64,000 nt of DNA from contig JAUIEV010000003.1 of assembly GCA_030429605.1 (NCBI GenBank), positions 124,001 through 188,000 of the forward strand, given 5' to 3'. How positions within the stretch are numbered: the stretch's first letter is position 1; each line of letters begins with the position of its first letter. A program made the position numbers and the translations under genes. This stretch comes from Chlamydiia bacterium (lineage in GTDB: Bacteria; Chlamydiota; Chlamydiia; Chlamydiales; Simkaniaceae). Below are positions 61,328-64,000 of the stretch, one piece after another. The notes under the pieces were generated by a model. That model did no database searches. It saw nothing but the letters and a program-made list of their open reading frames with translations, and was not told the origin of the DNA.

Positions 61328-61786
61328 ATGGAAAAGTTTCAACAACTCATTTACGATTTTGGAGACCTTGTAGCAGAAGATCTGTATATTGATGAACATG
61401 GCGTCTGCCGCCTTTTTTTAAATGAGAAATTCCCGTTGCAATTAGAGCTTAATCAAGCTGAAGACACACTTATCTGTATTGCTTCAATTACTGAAGTGCC
61501 TCCAGGACGTTTCAGAGAACAGGTGCTCAAAGAAGCCCTAAAGGAAAACGAACACTCAAGAGGACAAGAAGGTACACTAGGATATGTCCTTCAGAAAGGA
61601 ATGCTGACATACCATTTTTCTTATCCCCTTGAACAGCTCACAGGATCAATTCTTGCAGACTTTCTCGAAGTTATAACTCCTAAAATTGAATCGTGGTATG
61701 ACGCGATTGAAGGTGGTATGGCTGGACCGAATCCCCAAACACCAATTCCAAAGGATAAACCTCCACAATTTGCACCAAGAATCTAA
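61328..61786 (+). CDS. Type III secretion chaperone (Scc1/SycE-like)
   Basis: 152 residues, acidic, of the alpha/beta class I chaperone size. It starts FQQLIYDFGDLVAED with a typical amphipathic helix, then short strands (CRLFLNEKFPLQLELNQ) and a C-terminal helix. Four bases after the gatekeeper, whose N-terminus it probably binds together with a partner (Scc4 in Chlamydia). Homology is inferred mainly from size, composition and place. Confidence 0.85.
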   Translation: MEKFQQLIYDFGDLVAEDLYIDEHGVCRLFLNEKFPLQLELNQAEDTLICIASITEVPPGRFREQVLKEALKENEHSRGQEGTLGYVLQKGMLTYHFSYPLEQLTGSILADFLEVITPKIESWYDAIEGGMAGPNPQTPIPKDKPPQFAPRI

Positions 61787-61798
61787 TGGAGTTAGCAC

Positions 61799-63388
61799 AT
61801 GGTTAACCCTGAAGAATTTCTGAAAGGCACGCCTGCTGAAGCGCATTGGCAAAAGATCGGTATTTTCCATCACCATGGAATACTTTTCCCCCTTTTAGCA
61901 ATCCACACAGAAGGCTCCTGTGGATGCGGTGAATATACAGACCTTAAAATGGTTATCGACTGGGCAAAAAAATGTACAATGGATGTCGTTCAGCTCTTGC
62001 CATTAAACGACTCCGGAGAAGATCCAAGCCCATATAATGCACAAAGTGCAAGTGCACTGCATCCAATTTATATTGGACTCCATCACCTTCCTCTTTTGAA
62101 CAAAGAGGATCACCAACATATTTCTCAGTTAAGGCGGTACAACGACACGGTGAAGGTTCACTATACGCAGGTGCTGAGTGAAAAAATGACATTTCTAAGA
62201 AGGTATATTGAAAGAAACAAAAACCATTTTCTTGAAAGTCCACAATACGAATCCTTTCTTTCAAAGGCAGATTGGCTCAACGAATATGCGTTATTTAAAG
62301 CGTTAAAAGAGTTTCATAACGGACAAAGCTGGATTGATTGGCCGGAGCATCATAGAAATCCGTCTCAAACAAATAGGCGAAAACTTGCACATGAATTTTC
62401 CAATGATGTTGAATTTTATAAGCTTGTTCAATACCTCTGCTACCTCCAACTCAAAGGTGTTCATTCGTATGCATGTTCCCAAAATGTCTTCTTAAAAGGT
62501 GACATTCCTATCCTTATCAGCCCTGATAGCTGCGATGTATGGGCACACCCTGAACTATTTGATATAACAATGGCAGCAGGAGCGCCACCTGATAAATTCA
62601 ATGATAAATGGCAGTATTGGGGATTTCCACTCTACAATTGGAAAGCTCATAGTGAAGAGCATTTTAGATACTGGAAGAGTAGACTTACCTATGCTAGTCA
62701 TTTCTACTCAATTTACCGGATAGACCACGTTGTTGGATTCTTTAGAATTTGGGCCACAAAAAGAGGGCAGCACCCAAAGTATGGAAGTTTTCAACCTGAA
62801 GACAGACGATTCTGGCTCCTCCAAGGAGAAGAAATCCTTCGCATGATGTTGAGTGCTTCATCTATGCTCCCTATTGCAGAAGACCTCGGTGTTGTACCAG
62901 ATAATGTGAAAGAAAAAATTCTTTCTTTGGGAATACCTGGCACACGAGTGTTCCGCTGGGAACGCACTTGGGATGACACCTTTATCCCTTTTTCAGAGTT
63001 TACTCCGTTGAGCCTTGCCACTGTTTCAACACACGACACAGAAACGCTGCAAACATGGTGGCGCGATGAAGTTCAAGATGCAGAAGTACTTGCTGATGCC
63101 CTCACTCTTCCTTATTCAGAAGACCTTACAGAAAAAAACAGGTTTGCAATTCTTGATGCAATTCACCATGCGACCTCCCTTTTTCACATCAACCTGCTTC
63201 AAGAATATCTTGCGCTTGAGCCTGACCTCGTATGGCCAAATCCTGATGATGAACGAATCAATATACCAGGATATGTTTTGCCTTCAAATTGGACATACAA
63301 AACAAAAACGCCTTTTGAAACAATTTCTCAGCACACAGGGTTACAAAAGCAGCTTCGCCAACTGTGTTCTGGACAGAAAATAGTTTAA
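61799..63388 (+). CDS. malQ: 4-alpha-glucanotransferase (amylomaltase)
   Basis: Transfers glucan chains in glycogen or maltodextrin metabolism. 529 residues of GH77 type: LLPLNDSGEDPSPYNAQSA near the N-terminus, nucleophile Asp in IYRIDHVVGFFRIW, acid Glu in PIAEDLGVVPDN and Asp in VSTHDTET. GGAG precedes the ATG. It closes the secretion cluster as in C. trachomatis, where glycogen enzymes are linked with secretion. Confidence 0.95.
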   Translation: MVNPEEFLKGTPAEAHWQKIGIFHHHGILFPLLAIHTEGSCGCGEYTDLKMVIDWAKKCTMDVVQLLPLNDSGEDPSPYNAQSASALHPIYIGLHHLPLLNKEDHQHISQLRRYNDTVKVHYTQVLSEKMTFLRRYIERNKNHFLESPQYESFLSKADWLNEYALFKALKEFHNGQSWIDWPEHHRNPSQTNRRKLAHEFSNDVEFYKLVQYLCYLQLKGVHSYACSQNVFLKGDIPILISPDSCDVWAHPELFDITMAAGAPPDKFNDKWQYWGFPLYNWKAHSEEHFRYWKSRLTYASHFYSIYRIDHVVGFFRIWATKRGQHPKYGSFQPEDRRFWLLQGEEILRMMLSASSMLPIAEDLGVVPDNVKEKILSLGIPGTRVFRWERTWDDTFIPFSEFTPLSLATVSTHDTETLQTWWRDEVQDAEVLADALTLPYSEDLTEKNRFAILDAIHHATSLFHINLLQEYLALEPDLVWPNPDDERINIPGYVLPSNWTYKTKTPFETISQHTGLQKQLRQLCSGQKIV

Positions 63389-63431
63389 CAAATAATCCTG
63401 CTCTGTATATTTTCTGATAATAAAGGCAATT

Positions 63432-64000
63432 ATGCGTTACCTTTTCCTTGCACTTCTCCCTTTCCATCTTTTTGCTGCTGGTGTTTGGAGTGATCCACTC
63501 GAAATAGATACACCCGGAAGCTCAGCCGCATCATATGTGTTTCAAATCAACAACCAAAATCAAGCGGTTTCAGTATGGTCTGACGGGCTAACGAACAATG
63601 TCTATGTGAATTTCTACAATGATGAGAGTTGGCAGATCAATTCAACGCTTCTTGCAGACACCAGCGAGGGCCACACTCCCAATTTAGATGCTGCATTAAA
63701 TGATGAGGAGCTTGTACTTCTCGCATATGAGTCGAGAACTGAAGAAGGCCTTATTCAAATCTATGGTGCATACGGGAATGGTATTGAAGGGTGGTCGCAA
63801 TCACTTATTTCAGCAGTAGATACGTATGGCTCAAACCCATCTGTTTCATTAAACAGTTCCAGCCAAGGAATTCTTGCTTGGAAAGGTGAAGCAAATGAAA
63901 TTTACGGAAGAATTTTTTTTGAAGGTGAATATGGCAGTATAACAGAAATTTCGGCAACAGGTGCAAATGTTTCATTTCCAAAGGCAGGTATTGATGATAT
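63432..64000 (+). CDS. Exported protein, 5' part only (runs off the window)
   Basis: An open frame from the ATG at 63432 to the window end (189 codons) without a stop. It begins with a short signal peptide (MRYLFLALLPFHLFAAG). The rest is Asn/Ser/Gly-rich with repeated Trp-containing strands (AVSVWSDG, GWSQSL, GILAWKGE), spaced roughly 40-50 residues, as in beta-propeller or sialidase-like proteins. AAAGG lies seven bases before the ATG. Probably periplasmic or surface exposed. The family is not recognised. Confidence 0.7.
   Translation, partial: MRYLFLALLPFHLFAAGVWSDPLEIDTPGSSAASYVFQINNQNQAVSVWSDGLTNNVYVNFYNDESWQINSTLLADTSEGHTPNLDAALNDEELVLLAYESRTEEGLIQIYGAYGNGIEGWSQSLISAVDTYGSNPSVSLNSSSQGILAWKGEANEIYGRIFFEGEYGSITEISATGANVSFPKAGIDD

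Noticed and set aside
1-64000. Insertion sequences, prophage, CRISPR arrays, integrases, attachment sites, rRNA genes
   Set aside because: Looked for on both strands through protein motifs and repeats; none seen.

Overview
The window comes from a chlamydia-like bacterium (phylum Chlamydiota), most likely a Parachlamydiales-type environmental lineage rather than a Chlamydia species. Two blocks carry gene orders that I recall from Chlamydia trachomatis. One is the cell-wall block murF-mraY-murD-nlpD-ftsW-murG-murC-ftsQ/cutA, followed on the same strand by rsbV-like and miaA genes and by rsfS-fabF-nudix. The other is rpsA-nusA-infB-rbfA-truB-ribF-ychF followed by the type III secretion genes sctU-sctV-sctW(copN)-chaperone-malQ. 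Other genes point away from Chlamydiaceae: a type III glutamine synthetase, a hypoxanthine phosphoribosyltransferase, RmlA, a MurG-MurC fusion with no attached Ddl, and an acyltransferase-ACP-acyl-ACP-synthetase fusion.

Layout. 1-2100: sucC-sucD on the minus strand. 2100-7700: ftsY, an unknown gene, priA and lysS on plus. 7760-9102: a probable secreted kinase-like protein, minus. 9279-13414: cysS and the three-domain lipid enzyme, minus. 13500-14950: an exported YdcF/DUF218-like protein and two very small plus-strand genes around a palindrome and a terminator. 14927-24115: one long minus-strand run (khpA, STAS protein, miaA, helical protein, HAD phosphatase, glutamine synthetase III, nadD, rsfS, fabF, nudix, bioY) with many overlaps. 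24237-25930: two divergent unknown genes across an AT-rich control region. 25909-34578: the division and cell-wall operon, minus. 34667-36055: a candidate CE-clan cysteine protease effector with its own strong promoter. 36175-39363: tRNA-Cys, then an overlapping set rsmI-nucleoside phosphorylase-SPL-like radical SAM-SDR. 39332-47985: minus-strand housekeeping genes (rmlA, hpt, accC, accB, efp, HAD, yvcK-like, rpe, an unknown 598-residue protein, a short aspartokinase). 48288-56659: translation and transcription genes. 56830-63388: type III secretion genes ending with malQ. 63432-64000: the start of an exported protein that runs off the window.

How the genes work together. The minus-strand cell-wall operon supplies lipid II (MurF, MraY, MurD, MurG-MurC), its septal handling (FtsW, FtsQ) and a LysM protein. 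AccB/AccC, FabF, BioY (biotin import) and the fused lipid enzyme serve fatty-acid and phospholipid synthesis and scavenging. SctU, SctV, the gatekeeper and its chaperone belong to the injectisome, and at least two genes (7762-9102 and 34667-36055) have the look of its cargo. No CRISPR array, insertion sequence, prophage or rRNA operon was seen. The only RNA gene recognised is tRNA-Cys. Assignments rest on reading the translations and motifs by eye; no database search was run.
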